Counted from the stretch's first letter, positions 46,816-57,649 are shown. The stretch: DNA of 64,000 bases from Bufo bufo (GCF_905171765.1 NC_053390.1:217013927-217077926), one strand, 5' to 3'. Notes: generated by a model not told the origin, from the sequence alone. Translations and numbers: made by a program.

Positions 46816-47640
46816 TTAGAGGACCTTCCTACCAAAGGATAATTTGGAAGATCCTGACAAGTCGAGTCTATAATGCTTAATGAATGTATGCACATTTGAC
46901 CAGGTTGCGGCTTTGCATATCTGGTCCAAAGATGCACCCTCTTTTTCGGCATAGGATGAAGAGACTGCCCTGGTGGAATGAGCCTTAATTTTTACCGGGG
47001 CAAGCAAGATTTTGGACACGATAACAATGACAGATCGTCTGTTTTATCCACCTGGTAATGGAGGCTGCTTTCCCTTTATTTTTGCCCGCAAACTGGACTA
47101 GAAGATTGTCAGCTCTTCTGAACTCCCTAGAGACTTCTATATACTTCATAACAGTACGTCTAACATCTAGGGAATGTAAACTTTCCTGTTTTTGATTTTG
47201 TGGGTTATTACAGAATGAGGGAAGAACTATTTCCTGATTTCTATGGAATTCGGAAACTACCTTCAGCAAGAACCCAGGATCTGGTTTGAAAATAATGCGA
47301 TCGTCCCTAATAGTTAAATAGGGTTGTCTAATGGATAAGGCCTGAATTTCGCCTAATCTCCTAGCAGAGGTAATGGATACCAGGAAGACTGTTTTGAGCA
47401 AGAGAAATTTAACCGAGGCTTCATCCAGAGGTTCAAAAGGGCTAGATGTTAGGCCTTGTAGAACTATGTTTAAATCCCAAGATGGTACTCGAGGTCTGAT
47501 AAGGGGCTTCAAACGAGTGGCTGCTTTGCAGAATCTTTTTATCCATCTATGTTCCAACAAATTTGAGTACAAAAATACGCAATCTGTACTTTTAGGGTCA
47601 ATGGCCGAAGACCCATGTCTAACCCCCGTTAAAGGAATTC
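46816..47640 (-). pseudogene. DIRS tyrosine recombinase
   Basis: Integrates the circular cDNA by site-specific recombination in the phage-integrase family manner. The minus frame 47572-46985 has the helical N-domain and the catalytic Arg in SITSARRLGEIQALSIRQ. After a frame change near 47000 the C-terminal part gives APVKIKAHSTRAVSSSYA (HxxR box) and TWSNVHTFIKHYRLDL with the nucleophilic Tyr. All key residues are seen, but the frame is broken at least once between the two boxes. Confidence 0.82.
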
Positions 47641-47792
47641 TAGGATTTTTTGTATATTTGGAGAAGACCGATTTGGATCTGTCTCTCCCAACCAGGTGCA
47701 GAATTTTCTCCAGATCTTTAAGTAAATTGCTGAAGTAAATTTTCTACAGGCTTTGAGTGTGGAGATCATTTTGTCTGACAAGCCTAGTCACT

Positions 47793-49763
47793 TTAGGATT
47801 TCTGATTTAGGATCCAGGCTGATAGCCTGAAGAATTCGGGATGTGGATGAATCAATGGGCCTTGTGTTAGAATGTCCTTTCTGTAGGGAAGGATCCAAGG
47901 GTCTTGGATCGACAACCTTTTGAGAACCGAGAACCAGCTTCTCTTTGGCCACCATGGTGTTATCAAAATGAGATTTGGTCTGTCCTGAATGATTTTCTGA
48001 ACCACTTTTGGGATCAGCTGAAATGGAGGGAACTCATACGCCAAATTTAAATCCCAGGTGTGGGAGAAGGCATCTATTGCCCAAGGGTGGTCCCTGGGAT
48101 TTAGGGAGCAAAATTTGCAGGCAAATAGATCTATGCTTGGAGGGCCCCATCTTTTTCCTATCAGGTTGAATGTTTGCTGATTCAGAGACCATTCTCCCTG
48201 GTCTAGAGTTTTCCTGCTCAGGAAGTCCCCCATTTGGTTTTGGGAACCTTTTAGGTGAACTGCGGAAATTGATTTTACGTTTCTTTCTCCCCAAGAGAAT
48301 ATTTTTTCCGACAGCCTCATCAGATCCTGTGATCTTGTTCCTACTTATCGTTTCAAATAAGATACAGTTGTTATGTTGTCGGACAGAATCTTTATATGAT
48401 GACCTTCTGAGCATCCTGACGCAGCTTTTAGCGTTTCCCAAACTGCTTTTAGCTCTCTGTAGTTTGATGATTTTTCTGCAACGCTCTTTGGCCAGAGACC
48501 TTGAAAGAAGTTTCCTTCTATGTATGCTCCCCAACCTGATTTGCTTGCATCTGTTTGAATTTGGATACATTATATTTTCTGCCAGAACAAGCCCTTGTCG
48601 AGATTTGAGGACCTTGTCCACCATGTGAGGGATGATTTTACCCACACCGGGATCCGGACCTTCCTGTCTAACGAAACCTGTCTTTTGTCCCAAACCTTCA
48701 ATAACCAGTTCTGGAAGGTTCTGAAGTGGAACTGTGCCCAAGGAACTGAAGATATGCACGACATCAGAACTCCCAACAGCCTCATTATGTCTCTGAGCAA
48801 AAATTTTGTTTTTGTAATTTTTTTATTTTCTGTCTCAGGCCCAATATCTTCTCTTCTGGGAGAAAAGAGGACTGCCTGACTGAGTCTAGGAGGATACCCA
48901 AGAATTTTATCCTTGTTTGGGGGTGAACACAGGATTTTTTTAGATTTACAATCCAACCTAGATCTTCTAATAGGCTTAGAAGGGCATGGAGGTCGCTTTG
49001 CATTTGTTCTTTTGAATCTGCCAGAATTAGGAAGTCGTCTAAATACGGTGTTATTATTAGACCTTATTTCCTGAGGTGAGCTATCATCTCCACTATGATC
49101 TTGGTAAAGACCCTGGGGGCCGAGGAGAAACCGAAAGGGAGACTTGTAAACTGGAAATGACAAACTTTCCCTTTTAGATCTTTAACTGCGAACCTCAGGA
49201 ACTTTTGCCACTGCTCTTGAATTGGGACGTGATAATACGCGTCTTTTAAAGGGAACCTGTCACCGGGATTTTGTGTATAGAGCTGAGGACATGGGCTGCT
49301 AGATGGCCGCTAGCACATCCGCAATACCCATTCCCCATAGCTCTGTATGCTTTTATTGTGTAAAAAAAACGATTTGATACATATGCAAATTAACCTGAGA
49401 TGAGTCCTGTCCCTGACTCATCTCAGGGACAGGACTCATCTCAGGTTAATTTGCATATGTATCAAATCGTTTTTTTTACACAATAAAAGCACACAGAGCT
49501 ATGAGGACTGGATATTGCGGATGTACTAGCGGCCATCTAGCAACCCATGTCCTCAGCTCTATAAACAAAATCCCGGTGACAGGTTCCCTTTAAATCGATA
49601 GTGCACATCAGCGCATTCTTCCTTATTAACGGAATCGTGGATGAGAGAGACTCCATCTTGAACTTCTTGTACAGAATATTTCTGTTTTGCTGTTTTAAAT
49701 TGATTATGATACGGAATGATCCATCCAGTTTGGATACTAAAAAGAGGGTACTACCTCGACCAC
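47793..49763 (-). pseudogene. DIRS reverse transcriptase and RNase H, frameshifted and split by a MITE
   Basis: Reads from the minus strand: FLVSKLDGSFRIIINLKQQN and the first catalytic Asp in MCTIDLK; a T2 element splits the next codons (DAYYH). The frame resumes with LPFGFSSAPRVFTK and PYLDDFLILADS (catalytic YLDD), then LEDLGWIVNLKKSCVHPQTR and LGILLDS. Downstream frames carry the RNase H region (AVHLKGSQNQMGDFLSRK) and WGPPSIDLFACKF near 48170. Several frameshifts are present. Confidence 0.8.
49250..49589. mobile_element. T2/Kolobok-like palindromic MITE inside the DIRS RT
   Basis: Starts AGGGAACCTGTCACCGGGAT and ends with the inverse, with TTAA at 49246-49249 and 49590-49593. The host RT codons on both sides (DLK | DAYYH) show that one TTAA existed before insertion. 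The arms pair to the centre around CTGAGATGAGTCCTGTCCCT. Confidence 0.9.
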
Positions 49764-49770
49764 CCTTGGT

Positions 49771-50745
49771 TTAGCTCCACCTTCCTGTCTTTCCTTTTCC
49801 CCTGTATGACCTTTCTTGTCCCCCATAGGGACAAAAAGGAAATTTTCTTCTTTGGGGTCTTTCCTCTGGAAATCCTTTTTTCTTAGCCGTCGCTTTCTCA
49901 AGAATCTTGTCGAGGACAGGACCGAAGACATATTCTCCCGAGAAAGCGATGGAGCACAATTTCATTTTTGAGGCTTTGTCATCCGACCATGACTTCATCC
50001 ATAAGGCTCTCCTTGCCATATTAGAGAGGGCTGCATCTTTAGCGGAGAACCTTACTGTTTCCGCAGAAGCGTCTGCCAGGAAGGCAGTGGCCGATTTTAG
50101 TAGGGGTTGTGACTCTATAATATCCTCCCTTGGGGTTTTATTTTTCAGATGACTCTCCAGCTTATTTAACCACAAGTACATTGATCTTGCCACAGATGTT
50201 GCAGCTATGTTTGTTTTAACGCTATACATAGCTGCCTCCCAGGACTTGCGTAAAAGACTATCTGCCTTCCTCTCCATTGGATCTTTTAACTGGGAAAAGT
50301 CTTCAAATGGAAGTGAAGTCTTTTTGTTTACCTTCACTACCTGTACATCAACTTTTGCTGTATTGTCAAATACTTGTGATTCAGAGGGATCAAATAAGAG
50401 GCGATTTTTGAACTCCCTAGATATACCCAGACGCTTCTCTGGATCAGACCATTCGTCTAGGATCATTTCCTTGATATTTTCATTTATAGGGAATACCTTA
50501 GAGCGTTTGGTTCTTAACCCGCCAAACATTTCCTCTTGAATAGAGTGAGGTTTTTGGACATCCTCAATACCCATGGTGGCTCTTACCACCTTCAAGAGAG
50601 CCCCCATTTCTTCAGTTGAAAAATACATTTTTTTCGCATCCTCAACAATTTCTCCTTCTGAGAGGAGATCATCATCCTTCCACTGTTTAGAGGGAGTTGC
50701 CTCGTCCGCTAAATCTTCAGAGTCGGAGGAGGAGGGAGCAGCCAT
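49771..50745 (-). CDS. DIRS gag-like protein, open reading frame intact
   Basis: A 324-residue uninterrupted frame on the minus strand, the first ORF of the DIRS element. It has an acidic Ser-rich N-terminus (MAAPSSSDSEDLADEA), a middle region with KTSLPFEDFSQLKDPMERKA and helical AMYSVKTNIAATSVARSMYL, and a basic C-terminal end (KATAKKKGFPEERPQRRK) suited to RNA binding. Its place upstream of RT and recombinase in the same orientation supports a gag-like role; no zinc knuckle is seen. It might be mistaken for a host gene, but lacks introns and sits inside the element. Start: first ATG, preceded by an in-frame upstream region without a better one. Confidence 0.75.
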   Translation of the reverse strand: MAAPSSSDSEDLADEATPSKQWKDDDLLSEGEIVEDAKKMYFSTEEMGALLKVVRATMGIEDVQKPHSIQEEMFGGLRTKRSKVFPINENIKEMILDEWSDPEKRLGISREFKNRLLFDPSESQVFDNTAKVDVQVVKVNKKTSLPFEDFSQLKDPMERKADSLLRKSWEAAMYSVKTNIAATSVARSMYLWLNKLESHLKNKTPREDIIESQPLLKSATAFLADASAETVRFSAKDAALSNMARRALWMKSWSDDKASKMKLCSIAFSGEYVFGPVLDKILEKATAKKKGFPEERPQRRKFPFCPYGGQERSYRGKGKTGRWS

Positions 50746-51746
50746 CTTTTGTCTTTTAGGGGAATAGGACCCGGGCTTGTTTCTCTTAAAGAAGTCAGGG
50801 AAGATTTAACCTCATCATGTAAAAGGGTTCTTAATTCTTCCAACATAGATGGCTGTTCCTCTCTCACAACACATGCAATGCAGTCTTTGCATAGCTTCTT
50901 AGAATAATTCTCAGGTAGTTTCTTAAAACAAGAAATTTATTTGAGATTCTTTTTAGGTTTCATTTGAGCCTCCTTAGAGACCTATAGTAAGAGAGGAACA
51001 AGTATTAACCCCTCAATTGAGGTGGAATATATACCATAAAAAAGGCCCTAATGTCCCCCAAAGATTTAAAACATGCTGCAGAGAATAATACTTTTCCCCA
51101 TGAGGGGAATTACGAGTACTGGCGCTGGAGCATCAAGCTCTCTAGGCAACTCAGGAGCCAACATCATCAGACCTCAGATCAGGCTCACCGTGGCTTCTAT
51201 GCTGGCTTTATACCAGGTATCCAGTAATCATACTTCCGGGAACGCAGCACGTCCCACGTGACCGAAATTGACATCAAACGTCCGCGCGTCCCACGAGATC
51301 AGAACTAACTTTGGATGCCCGTGCATGCGCAGTATTCCCGGCCTGCACCTGCTTAATCCCACTAGGGGAAAGGAAGGTGCGAATGGAGATGCAGCCGGTG
51401 GGGACAGGTGTCCGATCAACAGACGCGAGGCCCGCATTATTTCTCCTGCTCAGCATTGGTAAGTGACCGCCGGCGAGCAGGGGAACTGTTACAGGGATTT
51501 AAAACTCAAGGAAGGCCCCAGCCCCGATGAGTACACTGATAGAAAATAAAATAGTATCCAGACGTTCCTTTTTTTCACCTCCTGACAAGCAAAGAGGACT
51601 TTCTCTGTCCTGGCCACTGTAGGGGCAGGAAAACACTGAGGTGGGTGGTCGGAGGGGGCAATATAACCTTTCTCTGTTTCCTGCCCCTACAGAGGTCAGG
51701 GGTCAATCTCATATACTATGCAATCATGGTGGTGAAATGGGAAAAA

Positions 51747-52480
51747 ATGTGCGATAGGGTTAGAAGAGACTGAGGACCTGGGGTAGGTCATTGGGTGCGG
51801 AGTCATCAAACCCCAAGTGAACAAAATAGAGGCGATACAGAATTTGCCCCGACCTGTTACCACTAGGCAAATATAGTAATTCCTGGGAATGGTGGGCTAT
51901 TACATAAGGTTTGTTCCCCCCTTTGCTACTCTAGCCGCGCCCTTGACAGGGTTCTTGAAGGGACGAAAATCAGTGATGGTTCGCTGGGATGATTGGGCGG
52001 AAGAGGCTTTTTCCGCTTTGAAGTCGGCCCTGTGTGGGTCACCGATTTTGGTGACACCCCACTTCAAGAGGGAGTTTGTGGTACAAACGCATGCCTCTGA
52101 AGTAGGCCTTGGTGCTGTACTGTCTCAGGAAGTCAACAGGGAGGAGCATCCCATTGTCTTCCTAAGCCGCAAGCTCACCCCAGCCGAAACAAGATACAGT
52201 ATAGTGAGAGAGTGCTATCAAGTGGGCACTCGAGTCTCTCTGTTACTATTTGTTGGGGAGAAAGTTCCGCCCGGTTACCGACCTCTCCCCTCTCAAGTGG
52301 ATGAGCCAGGCCAAAGACAGGAATGCCCGGGTCACCAGATGGTTCTTGTCTCTGCAGAACTTTAAGTTCTCGGTAGAACACAGAGCAGGCTGATTGAAGG
52401 GATTCGCGGATGCCCTGTCCTGGGTGCATTGCCTGGCGTGTGTCCACCCCCTCAGGGTTGAACAAAGGGGGGAAGGGAGG
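51747..52480 (+). pseudogene. Gypsy RT C-terminus and RNase H
   Basis: Begins CAIGLEETEDLG, resuming the frame cut at 46499, then VIGCGVIKPQVNKIEAIQNL, two adjacent stops near 51870, and FLGMVGYYIRFVPPFATLAA. The RNase H part follows: TPHFKREFVVQTHASEVGLG (the usual Asp is His here) and EEHPIVFLSRKLTPAETRYS. After a frame change it ends near SVEHRAG and FADALSWVH. Stops and frameshifts show it is dead. Confidence 0.85.
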
Positions 52481-52482
52481 TA

Positions 52483-53222
52483 TGTGACACAGTGAGGGGT
52501 TGTGTCTGGCAATCCAGATATTTTCCTCCCAGCATGTGCGGCTGGGCTGGTTTCCAGCCAGGTGAGGTCAAATACCGGAATGGAGTTTAAGTGCCGATCC
52601 GGGTTTCGGCAGCACTAGGCAACTGGGCTCAGCAGAGATGTCTCTGTTTTTGGGATCTGAGGCTTTGTGCCGTGCTGGAGGGCTGAGAGCCGCATGCTGG
52701 GGAAACAGGCACCCTAAGGGCTTATTCACACGACCACATATGCGGATCTGCAATAAACGCACACCGTTCCGTGTGCATTCCGCATCACAGATGCGGACCC
52801 ATTTACTTGAATGGGTACGCAAATCCAGAGATGCGGAGTGGAAGTACGGAATGGAACCCTACGAAAGCACTACAGAGTGCTTCTGTGGGGTTCCGTTCCG
52901 CAAAAACATAGAACATGTCCTATCTTTTTGTGGAATGGAGGGATGCAGACCCAATGCACGGAACGGAACACATACGTTCGTGTGAATAAGCCCTAAAGCC
53001 TGCTGTGTACTACTGGAGGCAGAAGTGCCAGCAAGGTGACTTGTGTTATATGAACTTTACATTGTGTGTGAACTAATGGAACTGACACCAAGACTGCAAA
53101 ATTACATGCTGTTTTGTGCAATTGCCTCAAGTGTGAAAAAACACTGACATTTTGAGTTAAGAACTTGTATTTTGCCTCTGTACTGCGCCCACTTACCCCA
53201 TCTACCAGAGCAAAACCCCACA
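52483..53222 (+). repeat. 3' LTR of the gypsy element
   Basis: Starts TGTGACACAGTGAGG directly after the polypurine tract and ends AAACCCCACA before a TA run. Without the Harbinger-like MITE it is about 460 bp. The 5' LTR is not in the window, so no divergence estimate is possible. Confidence 0.65.
52718..52993. mobile_element. Harbinger-like fold-back MITE in the gypsy 3' LTR
   Basis: Termini GGGCTTATTCACACGACC and CGTTCGTGTGAATAAGCCC, flanked by TAA (52715-52717, 52994-52996). Confidence 0.85.
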
Positions 53223-53246
53223 ATATATATATATATATATATATCA
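53223..53246. repeat. TA microsatellite
   Basis: About eleven TA units directly after the gypsy LTR end. Confidence 0.8.
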
Positions 53247-53299
53247 CTGTATAATATACTTTAGATTGAACTAGAAAAGGGGTTGTGAGCCATGTCCTC

Positions 53300-53492
53300 T
53301 CATCTAACATCAGCATCTGACCTCTTCTGGATGAACAGACACAATTTCCACAGACACAAAGCCTTCCCAGAAGAGTGGGAGATGTCTGACCTGCAAATGG
53401 GTGGGAAGGTGGGGTGTTTGACAGGACCAATCTATGGATTTAGAATGGGACTCCTGTAGGTGTCCTAATACTTTGGTCCATACAGTATATAT
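53300..53492 (+). mobile_element. Tc1 3'-end remnant
   Basis: Reads like a Tc1 transposase tail (FHRHKAFPEEWEMSDLQM) followed by GTGTCCTAATACTTTGGTCC, a worn terminal repeat. Only the last about 190 bp survive. Confidence 0.55.
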
Positions 53493-53929
53493 CGTTTTTC
53501 TTAGGAGGGGTAAGGCATACAGTTGCATATGTCTGTGGTATACTTTTGGCGGCCCAGTTCAAACTTGCACACCCAAAGTAGAACCATCATGTGAACAGCG
53601 ATACACCATGGTCTCTGTGAGACTCCCTCCCTTTTACCAATAAACATTACAATACGATGGTCCCCAAAAAGTCATGTCGTTTCTGAAAGTTACAGGTTGT
53701 ATATGGTGGTTATCTCATTATACCTCATACTACTACGATGAGGCAGACATGACACCTCCATAAATGCTCATGCCAATACTAAGCTACAGTAATTAGAGTC
53801 ATTTACATAGTGCCTTGTCTGTGTCATAAAATGTATACTAAGCAGTTACCCTCATGACACCTCCCCAGGAATACACACACCATAAATAATGAAGCAGCTA
53901 ATAATAATAATGATGGGCAGGACTGACTG
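53493..53929 (-). other. CDK2AP1 intron 1 near exon 1
   Basis: No repeat or exon recognised. Confidence 0.4.
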
Positions 53930-54580
53930 TGCTTCACCCTCCCTCCCTCCCCCCTCCTAGCAGCGCCCTGCAATACCAAGCTCGGCCAGCAGAGGGCTCA
54001 GCAAGGCTCGCTCGCTTCAGATCAATCAGCAGCCCTGGGGAGCCGATCATGGAGAAGCTGAAACGGACTTGATCAAAGGGCTCCTGCTGATCCATGTACG
54101 CCGCGCCTGTCACCGGGGCCATGGACTGGCCGCCCGTCTTCCCCCAGAGCCGCTCCGAGACTCCCGCGCTCTCCGGCCTATCCTCCAGCCGGCTGAGAAG
54201 CACGCTAGTGACAGGATGTGACCTTATTCCACCGGCCAGCACATCAACTCCAGGCTGGGGCTCTCCCCAGGTATCTTCATCCACCTCCCTCCTCCCCAGT
54301 CACCCGGGCCTGAGCCCCCGTCTCCCCCTGACTAACTTACCCACTCTAAACGCTCACTTACCCGGAGCCCCGTGGTTCCCGTGGAGCTGCGCGTTCAGGT
54401 TGGGCTTGTAAGACATTCCCAGAGACATGACTGCCGAGAGGAGAGCAAATCACCCACAACAACAAATAAAATGTCCTGAAATCCACTGAAGCGTCTCTTG
54501 TCGGTCTCCCTCAGACACTTTTTGTTGTTTACAGCGGCGGCACCGGCAAATATGGCGTCACTTGTACTGACACCCACAAT
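53930..54580 (-). promoter_or_regulatory. CDK2AP1 CpG-rich promoter and first exon region
   Basis: GC- and CpG-rich single-copy block covering coding exon 1 and its flanks. Upstream of the ATG on the minus strand are GCCGCTGTAAAC, a TGACGCCATATTTG stretch (CRE-like half site with a YY1-like core, about 54560-54549) and no clear TATA box. The transcription start is inferred to lie at about 54440-54560. Confidence 0.6.
54362..54428 (-). CDS. CDK2AP1: CDK2AP1, first coding exon
   Basis: Encodes MSLGMSYKPNLNAQLHGNHG, AP and the first base of an Ala codon, then donor G|GTAAGTGAG. The MSYKPNL start is the conserved N-terminus of CDK2AP1. An extra in-frame ATG four codons earlier (54428) is taken as the start because it is first and in frame; the ATG at 54416 gives the 116-residue form closer to human length. 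After MSYKPNL the sequence differs from the human form I recall, as expected for this variable segment. The four exons total 363 bp (120 aa plus stop). Confidence 0.9.
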
Positions 54581-55978
54581 GCAATGAAGACTCCAGACAC
54601 CATGTCCCTCCACAGACCCCCAGTCACCCTCACCCTGGGGGGCTCTAGACGAGAATTCAATAGAGATGTGGGATTTTTTTTTCTTTTCTTTTTCTTTATG
54701 GTTTCTTTAGCAGACATTTTCCCCTGTCACATTATTCACACTGCCATTTCTGAATTTTGGGCTCAAACTTGCACATTTTGTCAAGGTTTTAGGAGGGGGG
54801 TTTTTCTTTCTTTTTCCTTTTAACTTTTCACAACTTTTTTATATTTTTTTAAAGCAGATTTTTTTTCTGGAAATCATTACATTATATTGTGAGGTTGAGA
54901 AAGAAAACTTATAATTTAACAAAAAATTTTATTTTTTATTTTTTTTACTTCAGCTTTCACTCCTGTTCACCGAGTTAGGTGTGTGACAGTATTTATGCAG
55001 TTTTGTGCATGTTTTTGAGCTTTTATCAAGAAAAATCGCATTTTATCAATATTCGCCGCTGCGGGAGAGGTCATTTAGAGTTGGTTTATTTTGTGGCCAT
55101 TTTTCTAAAATGTCGAATTTTACTAATATTCCTTTTATTTTGTGTTTTGTGGACAGAGACTGCGGGAAGATTTTGCTCCATGAGGTATAACCTAATTTTG
55201 TAGTAATAGATAATTTCTTTTAAAAAAATGTTATTTTAGGTTTTTTACCTATATATTGCATAAAGTGATCGATATAAGATAATATATGTATTTTTCAGCC
55301 CCCTAGAAGACCCCCGCATCTGTACGTATTGTCTAAAGCTCGAGGGAGACGTCGGATAATATCCTGGTCCGTCTGACGAGTAAATCTTTCTTTCCCGCGG
55401 TCTAATGTCATTCATGGCCGGGAAATGGCACGGTATTGTGAGGCAGTGCCTCCTTTATGCTGCCTCGTAGACAGTGTGAACTAGGTTTACATCTCGGATG
55501 AATGATTTTGTCAGCATTAACAGCCATTTTGTGACGTATGGGCTCAGAGCAGCTAATGTGACTGGAAGAGAATAAAAGAGAGCAGAAGATGGATGTCAGC
55601 AAAGAGCAATCACTGCATAATCTTCTCTTTATGTAACCTGGATGGTGGAGCATTCACATGCATCACATTCAGCTGCCGGCCTGACTTCTATAGCAGCTAA
55701 TGGGTCAATGCTAATCACGCATTTCACGTTTTCCCCCTTGTTAGATTAAGAAGTGAATATTAATAGTTCCATGTATAAAGCTGTGACTAGCAGTATGTCT
55801 GAAGACAGAAAGGGCATTGTTTTCATTGTTACGTTCACACAGCCGATCTGAGCAGTTCTAACATCCGGCCGTTTCCTTGTTCTATTCTGTGTATATTCTT
55901 AAAAAAAAGATTAGAACCTATGGATATTTTAGTTTGCTGGTTATTTAAATGCTTGAATTTGGGTCAAGATTTGTTTCT
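54581..55978. other. Intergenic sequence upstream of CDK2AP1
   Basis: AT-rich with T-runs; single-copy in appearance. No coding exon or known repeat found. Confidence 0.4.
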
Positions 55979-55982
55979 TTAA

Positions 55983-56502
55983 AGGGGTATTCCCATCTTG
56001 GACATAGGTGGAGTATCGCTAGGATATGCCATATAGGGGCAGGTCTCACCGATGGGACCCGCTCCTATCTTTAGAATGGAGAGTGCACTGCGCAAGTGCG
56101 GCCACCCTCCATTCTGGGTGGTTGTCAGTCCCATAGCAGTGAATGGAGACTGGCCATAGACCCTACAGGGAAATTTCCCAATGTGTCGATGCCCAGGTTG
56201 CCACCCGAGCCCTCCTCACGGCCGCTGGACTGGTAAATAACGATCTGATGCTTTCAGCATTAATTAATGTAGGGGCATCAGGTACTTATACACCAGGCCA
56301 ACGGCCGCAGGTGTCTTCCTGAACTCAACGGTATCACCGTCCTCAGTTTAGTATCGGGGTGACGGCGGCAGTTTGACTCTGCTGGGGCGGTATTTTGTGT
56401 TGCACTACGGTATTGCAGGCCCCTACATATGTTGCTCTGTCTTCTGTCAATTTGGACCCATCTACAACATGGGGCCACCTCCCCCCCCCCCCCAGGTCCT
56501 CT
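55983..56502. repeat. T2-like repeat, probably composite
   Basis: Left end AGGGGTATTCCCATC after TTAA (55979-55982). The right-hand end CCAGGTCCTCT before TTAA (56503-56506) does not match it as an inverse, so two elements may be joined. A C-run lies at about 56480. Confidence 0.45.
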
Positions 56503-56506
56503 TTAA

Positions 56507-57249
56507 GTTCCTAGTGCACCCCTGAATGATGAGGTGGCTGTGCTCTCTATTCACTTCTGTGGGACTTCCGAAAATAGCCAAGCACCTGCTGCAGTTTTTC
56601 TGCACCCGAGCTCTATATTTTCATGCATAGTTGAGTATAACAAGGCCAAGCAACTCAACTAAGCCAGAAAACATTGGAACTGGGGTGCAGAAAAATGGCA
56701 GCTTCAGTTGTTTAGCAGGTTTAACATGTCTTACTTTACAGGTAGCTAAAATTCTGTCTGTAAAGTGGCCTCTGATGTTGTGACTCATAAGTCAGCGTCA
56801 TCCCTGTCAGATCAAGCACACCGTGCTTGCTTGTAGCCTCTTGTCTGCCTGTGCTGGCTTCATTCCTTGTGGCCAAGCAGGCAGAGGAGAGTCCAACTCT
56901 CTACAATCTCTCTTTGCCAAAACATAGTATTTACAGAGAAAATTGGTGAATTCAACTTCCTAGATTTAAGAACCAGGCCAATTATCATTTTCATTTTCTC
57001 CTTCCGCTCTCCCAAGAGCCATATCACTTTTACTTTTCAGTTCACGCTTAGTTTTTGCTGTTGTAATATTTTACAGACATAAAGAACTGTATCCCATATT
57101 CTGACACTGTATCCCATTTAAGGGCAAGTTTAGTTTTTACACATACCATTTTAGGATCGGTCATCATTATCTGATCTGTGGGCACCCCTACAGATCTGTT
57201 GTTCAGCAGTAGCTCAGGCTCTGGAACTTTATAGCTTTGTCCACTTTTT
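56507..57249. other. Intergenic sequence, nothing recognised
   Basis: No gene; weak resemblance to other dispersed sequence in its first 250 bp. Confidence 0.3.
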
Positions 57250-57412
57250 AGAGCAGGGATCAGCAACCTCCGGCTCTCCAGCTATTCAGAAACTACAAAT
57301 CCCAGAATGCTTCATTCACTTCTGTGGGAGTTGTAAGAACAGCCGAGCATGGCCGCATGCTGAGAGTTGTAGTTTCACAGCAGCTGGAGTGCCGAACGTA
57401 GCTGATCCCTAG
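57250..57412. mobile_element. hAT-like MITE
   Basis: Inverted ends AGGGATCAGCAACCTCCGG and inverse of AGCTGATCCCT; the interior 'ggagttgtaagaacagcc…gagagttgtagttt' is shared with 19337-19460. The ends resemble CAGGGGT-type hAT termini; no exact 8-bp duplication is seen. Confidence 0.45.
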
Positions 57413-57649
57413 TGTAGTGGATGGAGCTCATTACTGTATCGCTTCTCCCATTCAAGTAAATGGCATCAGCGCTGCAATAACCAGCTCCATCCACTACACA
57501 ATGAGCTATCGCCAAAGTTGCTCTCGAAAAGCTGATGAGCGTGATTGCAGGTTGTCAGACCTTGCCAATCTGATATTGATGGCCTATTCTGTGGATAGAC
57601 CATCAATGTAAAAATCCTGGAATAGATATCAAGGCACATTTAATAACAA

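Larger units (their letters stand above)
46500..51746 (-). mobile_element. DIRS-type tyrosine-recombinase retrotransposon
   Basis: Minus-strand order is gag-like ORF (50745-49771), RT and RNase H (about 49763-47793), tyrosine recombinase (about 47640-46816). The termini are inverted repeats: the left block with CATGACGGCATAGTATATGA and GGGGCAGGAAACAGAGAAAG (46548-46600) recurs inverted at about 51650-51728. A further copy of terminal sequence lies inside at 46680-46775, the position of the internal complementary region of DIRS elements. It sits between two consecutive codons of the gypsy RT and makes no target duplication, as DIRS integration predicts. Confidence 0.88.
42186..53222 (+). mobile_element. 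Ty3/gypsy retrotransposon with integrase before reverse transcriptase (Gmr1-like), heavily interrupted
   Basis: Pieces on the plus strand: integrase to RT start (42186-43939), RT middle (46237-46499), RT end and RNase H (51747-52480), polypurine tract AAAGGGGGGAAGGGAGG (52464-52480) and 3' LTR (52483-53222). Insertions between them: a T2 with a Tc1 (43944-46236), a DIRS element (46500-51746), and a Harbinger-like MITE in the LTR (52718-52993). Gag, protease and 5' LTR are missing. Integrase and RT lie in one reading frame, so the order is not a rearrangement of two elements. It lies in CDK2AP1 intron 1, antisense to the gene. Confidence 0.88.

Noticed and set aside
49771..50745. 324-residue open frame as a host gene
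   Set aside because: It lies inside the DIRS element, upstream of its RT and recombinase in the same orientation, and has no introns; it is the element's gag-like ORF.
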